Origin: Aggregatilinea lenta | GTDB lineage: Bacteria; Chloroflexota; Anaerolineae; Aggregatilineales; Aggregatilineaceae | Assembly (NCBI RefSeq): GCF_003569045.1 | Contig: NZ_BFCB01000001.1 | Location: forward strand, 465,189 to 529,188 | Direction of reading: 5' to 3' | Length of the DNA stretch: 64,000 nt | In this document: piece by piece, positions 34,287 through 42,868 of the stretch | Numbering within the stretch: the first letter of the stretch is position 1 | Layout: each line of letters starts with the position of its first letter | Program-made: the position numbers and the translations under genes | Notes under the pieces: model-generated | The model's input: only the letters and a program-made list of their open reading frames with translations | Database searches by the model: none | What the model was told of the DNA's origin: nothing

Positions 34287-37200
34287 ATGGCCGATCAATC
34301 CGAACACACGGGGAGACAACCCGGCAGCCAGGCCCCGAAGGACGACAAGCCGAACGAGCAGCCGCCGACGCAGCCTGGCCCCGGCGGGTGGCACGAGCCA
34401 CCCATGCCGGAAGGCTCGTCGCGTCCCGTCGTCGTCAACGACTGGTTTGCGCCGGACAACGCGGCGACGCCGCCAACTCCCGATGATGAACATCCGCCTG
34501 CGGCACCCGAATCGCCGAGCGGCGACCCGCCGGAAGACGGCGCGACGAAACGCGCTGCGCCGCCGTCCCCGCCGCCGTCCCCCGACGTGACGCAGCCCAG
34601 TGCAGCGCCCGCCATGACCGGCGGGTGGTATAAGCCGCTGGATGCGAACATCGCCGCGCTGCTCTCCGAGGCCAGCAGCACGATCACCGAGCTGAACGCG
34701 CCGGAGGCCGAACCGCAGCCGCCGCTGATCCAGCCGCGTGCCGAGGCCGTGCCGGTACCGCCCACGTCGGGTGGCGATGGGCAGACCGCCGCCGAACCAG
34801 AAGCGTCCAGCGGTGACACGACCGACAACGCCGAAGCGACGCGCATTCTCGACGCAACCGGGAGCGACGTGTCCGCCGAGGGCGCGGGTATTACCGAGCC
34901 GAGCGCCCCCGCCGACAGCACGCCTGTCCCGCAGGCCACGCCGCCCAAGCCGCTGCACGGCCTGACCGACGCCGAAGCCGCATTCATGGCGCAGCAGCGC
35001 CGCAGTGACGCGCCGGAAGCGGACGCAAACGACGTGCAGTCGCCCTCGGACGAGGTCACACTTGACGACGTGCCGCAGGGGGTTGCCGCCACGGGCGCGA
35101 CCGAGCCGCCCTCGTCGACCGGAACAACGGAACCGCCCGCCTCGACCGGGTCCGTGCCCGCCGAACCGGACGCCTTCGAGCAGGTGGAGCGCAAGGTCAG
35201 CGCCTTGCGCGAGCGCTACGAGGCCGGGTCGCTGACGCGCGACGAGCTGCAAGCCGAGCTGCGCCACCTGATGATTCTGGACGACGACGGCCACTGGTGG
35301 ATGCTGGGGCTGGAGTCGAACCGCTGGTACTACTACGACGGGCGCGATTGGGTGGCCGCCACACCACCGGGTCGCAGCGTCGTGCGCGGCAGCGCGGTCC
35401 GCACCGAAACCGGGCTGCAAGAGGTGGTGCAGGACGGCCCGCTGAGCGTGTCGGCCCTGGACGCCACCAGTGTGCGTCCGATCGAGTTGGACGAAGAGGG
35501 CATGCCGCTGCCCCGCCGCGTGCCGATGGAAGATCCCGGCGCGACGATGGTGTCGGCCAGCGCGGCGTTCATCGAGCCGGTGCGCCGCTCCGAAGCCAAG
35601 ACGCAGCAGCGGACGCCGCAGATCGATGCGGACGCGGGCGCGACCATCGCCAGCCCGATCCCCAGCGTCGGCGGCACGTCCGACATGACGCTGCGTACCG
35701 AACCGGTCCGCACCGGGGACGGCGGCGACATGGGCGCGACCCTGCCCGGACGCACCCCGGCGGTCCCTGCTGGCGCGACCATCGCCGGAGCCGCTGCGGT
35801 GAGCAGCGAGGCGATCAGCAAGCCCAAGCCAAAGCTCGGCGAGTTTCCCCAGCCCGATTATGACGCCGCGCTCGCCCCGTCCCGCAACCGCGCCTGGTAC
35901 ATGAAGTGGGGCGTGCGTGCGGGTGTGGCTGCAATCATCGGCGGCATGCTGCTGACGCTGCTGGTGCTGGTCGGCATCATCGGCTACTACTTCTACGTCG
36001 TGTCGGAATACCGCGCCGAGGTGAGCACGCTCAGCGAGCGCGCGTCAAGCTTCGAGACAACTGAGATTTATAACGAGGGCGGCGACCTGCTGGCCGAGTT
36101 CAGCAACATGGAAAACGCCGATACCGGCGCGCGCAAAGAAGTGGACCTGGCCCATATCTCGCCGTGGGTGCTTCAGGCGACGATTGCCACCGAAAACGAG
36201 ACGTTCTACACCGATCCCGGCTTCAGCGTGTTCGCCATCGTGCGCGCGGTGGTCCAGAACGTCCAGGCGGGATCGACCGTCTCCGGCGCGAGCACGCTCA
36301 CGCAGCAGCTCGCCCGCGCGCTGGTGCTCGAATCCGACTACGCCTACGACGAGACGGTTCAGCGTAAGGTCAACGAGGTGATCGTTGCCTCGGAGATCAC
36401 GCGTAAGTACACCAAGAACGAGATCCTCGAGATCTACCTGAACGAGTTCTTCTACGGGAACTATTCCTACGGCATCGAGGCCGCGGCGGAAACCTACTTC
36501 GGCACTCCCGCCAGCGAGCTGAACCCGGCCCAGGCCGCGTTCCTGGCCGGGCTGCCGCAGTCGCCCGCCGCTTACGACCCCGTGCTCAACCACGAGGCCG
36601 CCATGCTGCGCATGAAGGACGTGCTGCGGCTGATGTCCGAGGCCAACGGCACGGGCTGCATCGCTATCCAGCACCAGGACCAGACCCAATGGCAGGTGCC
36701 CCAGGGCGGATCGCTGTGCATCATCGCTCAGAATGTGGGCAACGACGTGGTCTACTACTACCAGACGCCGAACATGGCCCAGCCGGAAGAATTGACGGTG
36801 GACATCGCGCTGGTCGAGACGGCGGACTACCAGCCGCCCGAATTCCGCGCCGAACACCCGCACTTCGTCAACTACGTCTGGCAGCAGCTCGAAGACACGT
36901 ACGGCTCGCAGGCAATTTACAACGCCGGGTTCCACGTCTACACCACGCTGGACGAAACCGTGCAGACCGCCGCCGAACAGGCCGTCACGCAGAATTTGAA
37001 TAACCTTCAGGCGGCAGGTAACGACGTGGAGAACGCCTCGGTCGTGGTGATGCGCCACGACGACGCGGCAGTGGTGGCGATGGTCGGCAGCGCGGACTAT
37101 TACAGCGAGGATATCGATGGGCAGGTCAACGTGGCCTTCACCGGCCAGCAGCCCGGCTCCTCGATCAAGCCGATCGTGTATCTCGCCGCGCTGACGCCCA

Positions 37201-38738
37201 ACGCGGACGGCCAGTACTGGACGCCCGCTACCGTGATCTGGGACGTACCGTCCGACTTCAGCGGCTACCAGCCCACCAACTACGACATGCTGTTCCACGG
37301 CCCGCAGACGCTGCGCAATGCCCTGGGCAACTCGCTGAACGTCCCGGCGGTCAAGGCGCTGAACTTCGTCGGCATGCAGCGCTTCACCGACTTCGCCGAA
37401 AAGGTTGGGCTGACCTTCCCGCTGGGCGATCCGGTCGAGCGCAACGCGGGCCTGACGACGGCGCTGGGCGCGGTCGAGGTGCGCCTGTTCGACATGGTCG
37501 GCGCCTATACCATGCTCGCCAACAACGGCGCGTACAAGGAACCGTATGCTATCAACCGCATCGAAGACAGCGACGGCAACGTGATCTTCCAGGCGCAGGC
37601 CAGCACGGCGGGCACGCAGGTCGTCCCGGCGGAATACGCCTACCTGATGACCAGCATCCTGTCCGACGCCGACGCGCGCGCCAACGAGTTTGGCTACGGC
37701 GCACCCATGCAGCTCAGCGGCAACCGCCCGGCGGCGATCAAGACCGGAACCACCAACGAAAACCGCGACATCTGGACCCTCGGCTACACCGCGCAGTACA
37801 CGGTGGGCGTGTGGGTCGGCAACACCGACAACCGTCCGATGTACGGCCTGACCGGTTACTATGGCGCGGCCCCGATCTGGAATCAGATCATGGAGACGAT
37901 CCATCAGGGCCTGCCCGTGCAGGAGTTCCCGCCGCCCGCCGGACTGGTGCAGGCCGAAGTCTGTAACGACTCCGGCACGCAGCCTTCGCCCGCCTGCGCG
38001 GGACGCACGCACGTCGAGATCTTCGCCGCCGCCGCGCCGCCGCCTGGCTCTGGCCAGGACATCTTCCAGCAGTTGGAAGTGGACACCTACACGGGCCTGC
38101 TGGCGAACGACAGCTGCCGCGACGAGACCGAGGTCCGCACGTTCCTGAAGCTCGATGATCCCACTGCGTATACGTGGATCAATAATACTGCCGAAGGCAA
38201 CCAATGGGCGTCCGCGCGCGGCGTCGAGGTGCCTGTCCAGCCGCCGCCGACCGAGCACTGCGATCCCAACGCGCCGCGCCCGTACGTCGTATTCAGTACG
38301 CCGCCCGAAAACGCGACCCTCGAAGGCACGATCCAGCTGCGCGGCGCGATCACCATGCCCGACTTCAACCGCTACGAGGTCCGCTTTGGCGTCTCGCGTG
38401 ATCCGGGGGCGTTCAGCCAGCCGTTCATCGTGGACACCAACCAACGCCCTGAAGGCGAGTCGATCCTGGGCGAGTGGGACACGCGCACGGTGGACAACGG
38501 CGAGTACACGCTGCGGCTGGTCGCCATCGACAACTTCGGGCGCAGCGTCTCGCGCGACGTGCACGTGACGGTCAACAACGCCGAGCCAACCGCGCTGCCG
38601 ACCTCTACGCTGGCCCCGACGCCGACGCCCGCCGCGCCGAATCCGGCGGAGCCGGTGCAGCCCGCTGTGGTCCTGCCTTCGCCGACGCTCGCGCCGACCC
38701 TGACGCCGACCTGGACGCTGACGCCTACGCCGCAGTAA
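34287..38738 (+). CDS. Class A penicillin-binding protein with very long cytoplasmic N-terminus
   Basis: A 1483-residue bifunctional peptidoglycan glycosyltransferase/transpeptidase. The first 540 residues are Pro/Thr/Glu-rich and cytoplasmic. They include a small helical plus WW/YF-rich module (about residues 300-365: LRERYEAGSLTRDEL, GHWWMLGLESNRWYYYDG) and four GAT motifs (T420, T453, T485, T498). One membrane helix lies at about 543-573. The GT51 domain has ATENETFYTDPG (about 630) and STLTQQLAR (about 668). The transpeptidase has SSIK (about 957), SLN in GNSLNVPAVK and KTGTT (about 1151). An Ig-like domain (about 1332-1432) and a Thr/Pro tail end the protein. AGAGAGCAACCGGT before the ATG gives only a weak Shine-Dalgarno. 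Confidence 0.95.
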   Translation: MADQSEHTGRQPGSQAPKDDKPNEQPPTQPGPGGWHEPPMPEGSSRPVVVNDWFAPDNAATPPTPDDEHPPAAPESPSGDPPEDGATKRAAPPSPPPSPDVTQPSAAPAMTGGWYKPLDANIAALLSEASSTITELNAPEAEPQPPLIQPRAEAVPVPPTSGGDGQTAAEPEASSGDTTDNAEATRILDATGSDVSAEGAGITEPSAPADSTPVPQATPPKPLHGLTDAEAAFMAQQRRSDAPEADANDVQSPSDEVTLDDVPQGVAATGATEPPSSTGTTEPPASTGSVPAEPDAFEQVERKVSALRERYEAGSLTRDELQAELRHLMILDDDGHWWMLGLESNRWYYYDGRDWVAATPPGRSVVRGSAVRTETGLQEVVQDGPLSVSALDATSVRPIELDEEGMPLPRRVPMEDPGATMVSASAAFIEPVRRSEAKTQQRTPQIDADAGATIASPIPSVGGTSDMTLRTEPVRTGDGGDMGATLPGRTPAVPAGATIAGAAAVSSEAISKPKPKLGEFPQPDYDAALAPSRNRAWYMKWGVRAGVAAIIGGMLLTLLVLVGIIGYYFYVVSEYRAEVSTLSERASSFETTEIYNEGGDLLAEFSNMENADTGARKEVDLAHISPWVLQATIATENETFYTDPGFSVFAIVRAVVQNVQAGSTVSGASTLTQQLARALVLESDYAYDETVQRKVNEVIVASEITRKYTKNEILEIYLNEFFYGNYSYGIEAAAETYFGTPASELNPAQAAFLAGLPQSPAAYDPVLNHEAAMLRMKDVLRLMSEANGTGCIAIQHQDQTQWQVPQGGSLCIIAQNVGNDVVYYYQTPNMAQPEELTVDIALVETADYQPPEFRAEHPHFVNYVWQQLEDTYGSQAIYNAGFHVYTTLDETVQTAAEQAVTQNLNNLQAAGNDVENASVVVMRHDDAAVVAMVGSADYYSEDIDGQVNVAFTGQQPGSSIKPIVYLAALTPNADGQYWTPATVIWDVPSDFSGYQPTNYDMLFHGPQTLRNALGNSLNVPAVKALNFVGMQRFTDFAEKVGLTFPLGDPVERNAGLTTALGAVEVRLFDMVGAYTMLANNGAYKEPYAINRIEDSDGNVIFQAQASTAGTQVVPAEYAYLMTSILSDADARANEFGYGAPMQLSGNRPAAIKTGTTNENRDIWTLGYTAQYTVGVWVGNTDNRPMYGLTGYYGAAPIWNQIMETIHQGLPVQEFPPPAGLVQAEVCNDSGTQPSPACAGRTHVEIFAAAAPPPGSGQDIFQQLEVDTYTGLLANDSCRDETEVRTFLKLDDPTAYTWINNTAEGNQWASARGVEVPVQPPPTEHCDPNAPRPYVVFSTPPENATLEGTIQLRGAITMPDFNRYEVRFGVSRDPGAFSQPFIVDTNQRPEGESILGEWDTRTVDNGEYTLRLVAIDNFGRSVSRDVHVTVNNAEPTALPTSTLAPTPTPAAPNPAEPVQPAVVLPSPTLAPTLTPTWTLTPTPQ

Positions 38739-38777
38739 TACGCGGCGCGCGCCCGGCGACTCACCCTGTACAAACGC

Positions 38778-38826
38778 ACCTCACCCCCTGACCCCTCCAA
38801 CCGGATGGGCGAGCGGGGGGTGAGGT
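38778..38826. repeat. Family D repeat
   Basis: ACCTCACCCCCTG on the left and GCGGGGGGTGAGGT on the right form the outer stem; the inner part CCTCCAACCGGATGGG is degenerate. Confidence 0.75.
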
Positions 38827-38878
38827 TTATGATCCGGATCAATCGTCCCTAATCGCACACCCCAGAGGCAAACCCACG

Positions 38879-39766
38879 ATGGACTGGCAGGATCGTTACC
38901 AACCCCGGCGCGAGCCGGACCCCGTGCTGCGACTCATGACCCCGGACGACGTCCCTGCTGCGGGCGAGATCCTGCGCAGCGTCGGCTGGACGCCGGACGA
39001 CCGCCGCTGGCAGCGCATTCTGGACTGGGAGCCGGACGGCTGCTTCGCCCTGGACGAGCCGGGTCGCGGCGTCATCGGCACGGTGAGCACCACGACCTAC
39101 GGCACGGCGCTGGGTTGGATCGGCATGATGGTCATCGCGGCGGACCGCCAGCGGCGCGGCTATGGCCGCCAGCTTATGCGCGCCGCGCTGGATTACCTGA
39201 TCGCGCGCGGCACGGAGCGCATCATGCTCGACGCCAGCGACAAGGGTCGCCCCCTGTACGAGAGCCTGAATTTCCGCACGCTGTACAAGTTCAATCGCTG
39301 GGAAGGCCGCGCCAGCACCTATCTCGGGCCGCGCGCGCGTCGCCTGGAGCCGGAGGACGTCGAGCCGGTGATCGCACTCGACACGCAGCTCTATGGCATC
39401 CCGCGCCCGCATATCCTGACCAGGCTGCTGGACGATTTTCCTGACACGGCATGGGTGGACGAGACGCGCGAGGGATTGCAGGGCTTTCTGCTGGCGCGGG
39501 AGGTCGCAGGCGGCGCTTACCTGGGGCCGTGGATGGCACGCTCGGCGGAATCGGCGGAGCGGCTGCTGCGTATGGCGCTGGAGCAATACCAGGGCCAGAC
39601 GGTGTCGATGAACGTCGCGGACATCAACGGGCGCGCGATGCAGATCGCGGAGCGGCACAACTTGCGGCGCGAAACCGGTCCCATTCGCATGATCTATGGG
39701 GATGCGTTCCCGGTCCAGGGGGAGCCGCTGGCGGAGCTGTCGATCACGTCCTACGCGACGGGCTGA
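38879..39766 (+). CDS. GNAT acetyltransferase, two-domain
   Basis: A 295-residue protein with an N-terminal GNAT domain: acetyl-CoA loop VIAADRQRRGYGRQLMRAAL (about residues 83-102) and DKGRPLYESLNF as motif B. A second, degenerate GNAT-like half follows from about residue 150 and ends AMQIAERHNLRRETGPIRM. Such tandem proteins usually have one working acetyl-CoA site. The acceptor substrate is unknown. It is convergent with the next gene, with only four bases between the two stops. Confidence 0.88.
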   Translation: MDWQDRYQPRREPDPVLRLMTPDDVPAAGEILRSVGWTPDDRRWQRILDWEPDGCFALDEPGRGVIGTVSTTTYGTALGWIGMMVIAADRQRRGYGRQLMRAALDYLIARGTERIMLDASDKGRPLYESLNFRTLYKFNRWEGRASTYLGPRARRLEPEDVEPVIALDTQLYGIPRPHILTRLLDDFPDTAWVDETREGLQGFLLAREVAGGAYLGPWMARSAESAERLLRMALEQYQGQTVSMNVADINGRAMQIAERHNLRRETGPIRMIYGDAFPVQGEPLAELSITSYATG

Positions 39767-39770
39767 GCCA

Positions 39771-40391
39771 TCAGCCCAGGCGTCCGCGTGTATCGGGCGC
39801 GAGCAGCGAGAGGTTTTCGAGCAGCAGCGGCAGCCCGACGACCGCGTGCCAGCCGCCTTCGTGCGGGGCGAGCGCCAGGGTGCAGTTCACCGACAGCTCG
39901 CTGACCATCGCGTGATGCAGGTAGTCCGCGTGGATCGAGTCCGCCAGCGCGATTACGGGATACGTCGCTTTGCGCGCGGCGGGCGCGTCCGCCGCCGGAT
40001 CGCGCGCAAACGGCGCGGCGCGCATCGCGTCCAGATCCGGCAGACTCGCATAACCGCGCGGCAGCAGCGAACCCTCGATCTCGGCGACGACCAGTTCGAT
40101 CTCGCCTGCCTCCAGCACGTGGATACGCTCCACGAAACCCGCCAGCGCTACCCGACCATCCCACGCAACCGGTTCTCCCGCGTGCCATACGGCCAGCGGC
40201 GGGCCGCCGGGACGTCCCCACACCAGCACAATCTTGTCCAACGCGGCGTCCAGCGCAAACTGCCCGTGTGGCCCGGTCGCCTGCGCGACCCGGTCACCGC
40301 CTTCGAGCCACAGCATGTCCTGCGCGTAGGCGGGCACACGCCACTCGCCGCCGTCAGGCACCAGCGTTCCGGTGGAGGGGGTCTGATTCAT
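39771..40391 (-). CDS. Hypothetical protein
   Basis: A 206-residue protein I do not recognise. It has no signal peptide or membrane segment. Strands alternate through the first 120 residues (FALDAALDKIVLVWG, IHVLEAGEIELVVAEI), and an Ala-rich helical part follows (ADAPAARKATYPVIALADSI). It ends close to the convergent acetyltransferase and is followed upstream by a family A repeat, so it is probably a single-gene transcript. Codon use matches its neighbours, which supports it being real. Confidence 0.7.
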   Translation of the reverse strand: MNQTPSTGTLVPDGGEWRVPAYAQDMLWLEGGDRVAQATGPHGQFALDAALDKIVLVWGRPGGPPLAVWHAGEPVAWDGRVALAGFVERIHVLEAGEIELVVAEIEGSLLPRGYASLPDLDAMRAAPFARDPAADAPAARKATYPVIALADSIHADYLHHAMVSELSVNCTLALAPHEGGWHAVVGLPLLLENLSLLAPDTRGRLG

Positions 40392-40433
40392 GAGAGATCC
40401 AATTCGGTAGGGTGGCGAGGTCAGGCGGTTTTG

Positions 40434-40461
40434 GTAGGGGCGTATTGCAATACGTCCCTAC
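40434..40461. repeat. Family A palindrome
   Basis: GTAGGGGCGTATTGCAATAC then GTCCCTAC, one mismatch from a perfect palindrome; it lies 15 bases after the stop of the kinase-regulator gene. Confidence 0.8.
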
Positions 40462-40475
40462 GCGGGTACGCCCAA

Positions 40476-42014
40476 TCAGCTAATGTTGTGCAAATCCTCA
40501 AGCGCGACCCAGCCCCGGCGCAGCGCGATCAAGGCCGCTTCCGTGCGCGAAGCCGTGCCCAGGCGCTCCAGCAACTCCAGCAGTTCTCCGGCGACGATCT
40601 GCGGATCGAGCTTCAGCCGCTCTGCGATCTCGTCGTTCGTCTGCCCGGCGGCGACCCCGGTCAGAATCGCGTGTTCCAGCGTGCTCAGCACGTTCGAGGT
40701 CACCTCAGAGCGGCCCACGAAGCCCTGTACCACGCGCTCGGCCACGCCGCGCCCCAGCACCAGGTTGCCCTGCGCTACGTCGCGCACAGCCTCCACCAAC
40801 GCGTCCTCGCCGATGGTCTTCAGCACGTACCCATGCGCCCCGGCGCGCAGCGCCCGCATGATGTAGACGTCTTCGTCGCGCCCGGTCAGCACCAGCACCT
40901 TGACATCCGGCCACGTCGCGCGAATCTGTGGCAGAATGTCCAATCCGCCCGCGCCGGGCATGTTCAGGTCGAGCAGCAGCACGTCCGGCAGTTGGTCCCG
41001 CACGACCTCCAGCGCCTGCTCGCCATTGTCCGCCTCGCCCACGATGGTGATGTCGTCGTTCACGTCGAGGAACATCGCCAGGCTGGTGCGCAGGATGCGG
41101 TGATCGTCGGCCAGTGCCACGCGGATCGGGCTGGCACGGCCTTCTTCGGGAGCGGATGGCGGTTCCGGTGCGGTCGCCTGGACCGCAGGCTGCACGGTCG
41201 AGCGCATGTTGGCGTCCCTCTCCAGGACGGCCAGGAGCGCTGCCGCCATCTCGCCCGCCGTGGCGAAGCGATTCTGCGGCTCCTTTTGCAGCGCCTTGAG
41301 AATCACTGCTTCCAGGTTGGGCGGGATTTCGGGTGCCAGCTCGCTCGGCGGCTTGGGCGTCTTCTTGACCTGCTGTAGCAGCAGCACACCGATGTCGTCC
41401 GCGTCGAAGGGCAGCACGCCCGTCGCCAGCTCATACAACACGATGCCCAACGAATACAGGTCGGTGCGCGTGTCGAGCGTGAGGCCCTGCGCCTGCTCCG
41501 GCGAGAGGTAGGCGGGCGTGCCGATGATGCGCCCCATCGCGGTCAGGCGTTTGCTGTCAGGCGTGATCGCCAGCCCGAAGTCCATGATCTTGACCTGCCC
41601 GGACGGCGTGATGTGAATGTTGGCGGGCTTGATGTCGCGATGGATCACGTTTCTCTGGTGCGCGTAGTCGAGCGCGAGGCAGATCTGCCGCCCGTATTCC
41701 GCGACGATCTGCGGCGGCGAGGGGATGAACGAGTATAGCGGCTCGCCCTCGACGTACTCGACGATGAGGTAGCTCTGCTCGTTCTCTTCCCCGACATCAT
41801 AAATGCCCATGATGTTGGGATGATTGAGCTGCGCCGCCGAAAACGCCTCACGCTGGAAGCGCTGGCGCGTGGTGCTGTCCACGTAGGGCAGCAGCAGCTT
41901 GATGCCCACCGTGCGCTGCAAGCGCAGGTCCAGGCCCCTGTATACGGCGGCGGTCGCACCTTCGCCGACCAGCGCCTGAACTTCGTAACGATCGTTCAGC
42001 TTACGTCCGAGCAT
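40476..42014 (-). CDS. Ser/Thr protein kinase fused to a NarL-type response regulator
   Basis: A 512-residue three-part protein. Residues 1-270 are a Hanks-type kinase: P-loop VGEGATAAVYRG, Lys39 in TVGIK, catalytic HRDIKPANI, DFGLA and GTPAYLSPEQ, all intact. A linker of about 45 residues leads to a receiver domain (about 315-435) with acidic pair ADDHR, phospho-acceptor Asp in LLLDLNMPG, Thr in VLTGRDE and Lys in YVLKT. The C-terminus is a LuxR/NarL helix-turn-helix (GVAAGQTNDEIAERLKLDPQ, RTEAALIALRRGW). There is no membrane segment. I start at ATG 42014 (MLGRKLNDRYEV), with GGGGAG about ten bases upstream; longer frames begin in noncoding DNA. The fusion implies direct regulation of a DNA-binding output by a kinase. 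Confidence 0.93.
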   Translation of the reverse strand: MLGRKLNDRYEVQALVGEGATAAVYRGLDLRLQRTVGIKLLLPYVDSTTRQRFQREAFSAAQLNHPNIMGIYDVGEENEQSYLIVEYVEGEPLYSFIPSPPQIVAEYGRQICLALDYAHQRNVIHRDIKPANIHITPSGQVKIMDFGLAITPDSKRLTAMGRIIGTPAYLSPEQAQGLTLDTRTDLYSLGIVLYELATGVLPFDADDIGVLLLQQVKKTPKPPSELAPEIPPNLEAVILKALQKEPQNRFATAGEMAAALLAVLERDANMRSTVQPAVQATAPEPPSAPEEGRASPIRVALADDHRILRTSLAMFLDVNDDITIVGEADNGEQALEVVRDQLPDVLLLDLNMPGAGGLDILPQIRATWPDVKVLVLTGRDEDVYIMRALRAGAHGYVLKTIGEDALVEAVRDVAQGNLVLGRGVAERVVQGFVGRSEVTSNVLSTLEHAILTGVAAGQTNDEIAERLKLDPQIVAGELLELLERLGTASRTEAALIALRRGWVALEDLHNIS

Positions 42015-42179
42015 ACCCGGCAGCTCCCCGACAGCATAAATCCGCAGTGAGTTTACAGGCGACGGAGGGGTTGCGCAAAACCCGTTGGGGCCTGGACGAA
42101 CTGAACAAACGGTACGCGCGCTGCGGGCGGTATACTGCGCCCAACAGCCGCCCGACGAAAGGCGCGAAGGAGACCCACC

Positions 42180-42686
42180 ATGACGCCAGATATCCGCATC
42201 CGTCCTGCCGAGCCGCGCGACGCGGACGCCATCGCCGCTATCTATAACGCGGGCATCCGGCGGCGCACGGCCACGTTCGAGACGCGCCCGCGTACCGGGA
42301 CCGATATCCTGGCGTGGCTGGGTGAGCCGCGCCATCCGGTGCTGGTAGCGGAGCAGGCGGTTGAGATCGCGGGCTGGGCGTCGGCTTTCCCCTACCGCCC
42401 ACGCGCGTGCTACGCCGGGATCGCGGAGATCTCGATTTACATCGCTGAAGACTGGCAGGGTCGGGGCATCGGCACACAACTCCTCCTGGCGTTTATCGAC
42501 GCGTGCGAGGTCGCCGGGCTGTGGAAGCTGGTATCGCGCATTTTCGTGGAGAACGCCGCGTCGCGGGCGCTGTGCCAGCGCTGCGGTTTCCGCGAAGTGG
42601 GGATTTACGAGAAGCACGGCCAGCTCGACGGCGTCTGGCGTGATGTGGTGATCGTCGAACGCCTGCTGCCGCGCAATCTGACGTGA
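42180..42686 (+). CDS. ArsN1/phosphinothricin-type N-acetyltransferase
   Basis: A 168-residue GNAT enzyme that uses acetyl-CoA to acetylate the amino group of small amino acid analogues; relatives inactivate phosphinothricin or arsinothricin. Visible family blocks: IRPAEPRDADAIAAIYNAGI, TATFETRPRT, WASAFPYRPRACYAGIAEIS, acetyl-CoA loop DWQGRGIGTQLLLAFI, and the C-terminal signature FREVGIYEKHGQLDGVWRDV. The length is normal. A TATACT box at 42131-42136 could be its -10. It is divergent from the kinase-regulator gene. The substrate cannot be stated from sequence alone. Confidence 0.9.
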   Translation: MTPDIRIRPAEPRDADAIAAIYNAGIRRRTATFETRPRTGTDILAWLGEPRHPVLVAEQAVEIAGWASAFPYRPRACYAGIAEISIYIAEDWQGRGIGTQLLLAFIDACEVAGLWKLVSRIFVENAASRALCQRCGFREVGIYEKHGQLDGVWRDVVIVERLLPRNLT

Positions 42687-42720
42687 CCGCATATCGGAAA
42701 CAAACGACATGTCGGGTTTC

Positions 42721-42784
42721 GTAGGGGTAGGGCTTGCCCTACCCGGTTTTTCTCCCCACGGGTGGAGCAAGCTCCGCTCCTACG
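42721..42784. repeat. Double family C repeat, terminator-like
   Basis: GGGTAGGGC TT GCCCTACCC is a perfect 9-base hairpin followed by GGTTTTT, 35 bases after the acetyltransferase stop. A second, reversed half copy GGTGGAGCAAGCTCC follows. Confidence 0.8.
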
Positions 42785-42804
42785 GATCGTGTGACCCTGT
42801 TTAT

Positions 42805-42846
42805 CTCCTCTCTCCAACCCAGATTGGAGAGGGGCCGGGGGTGAGG
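42805..42846. repeat. Family D hairpin repeat
   Basis: CTCTCCAA and TTGGAGAG arms around CCCAGA, then GGGGCCGGGGGTGAGG. Confidence 0.8.
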
Positions 42847-42868
42847 TCGCGTGGGTTGCCCGTCTCTC

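Noticed and set aside
36045-38564. An 839-codon minus-strand frame
   Set aside because: It lies wholly inside the penicillin-binding protein gene and shows no motif; a GC-driven shadow.
42180-42686. Acetyltransferase considered as part of an arsenic resistance operon
   Set aside because: No other ars gene is near, so only the enzyme family is called.
42721-42784. Repeated hairpin units considered as CRISPR repeats
   Set aside because: Units are not regularly spaced, no unique spacers of constant length occur, and no cas genes are present.
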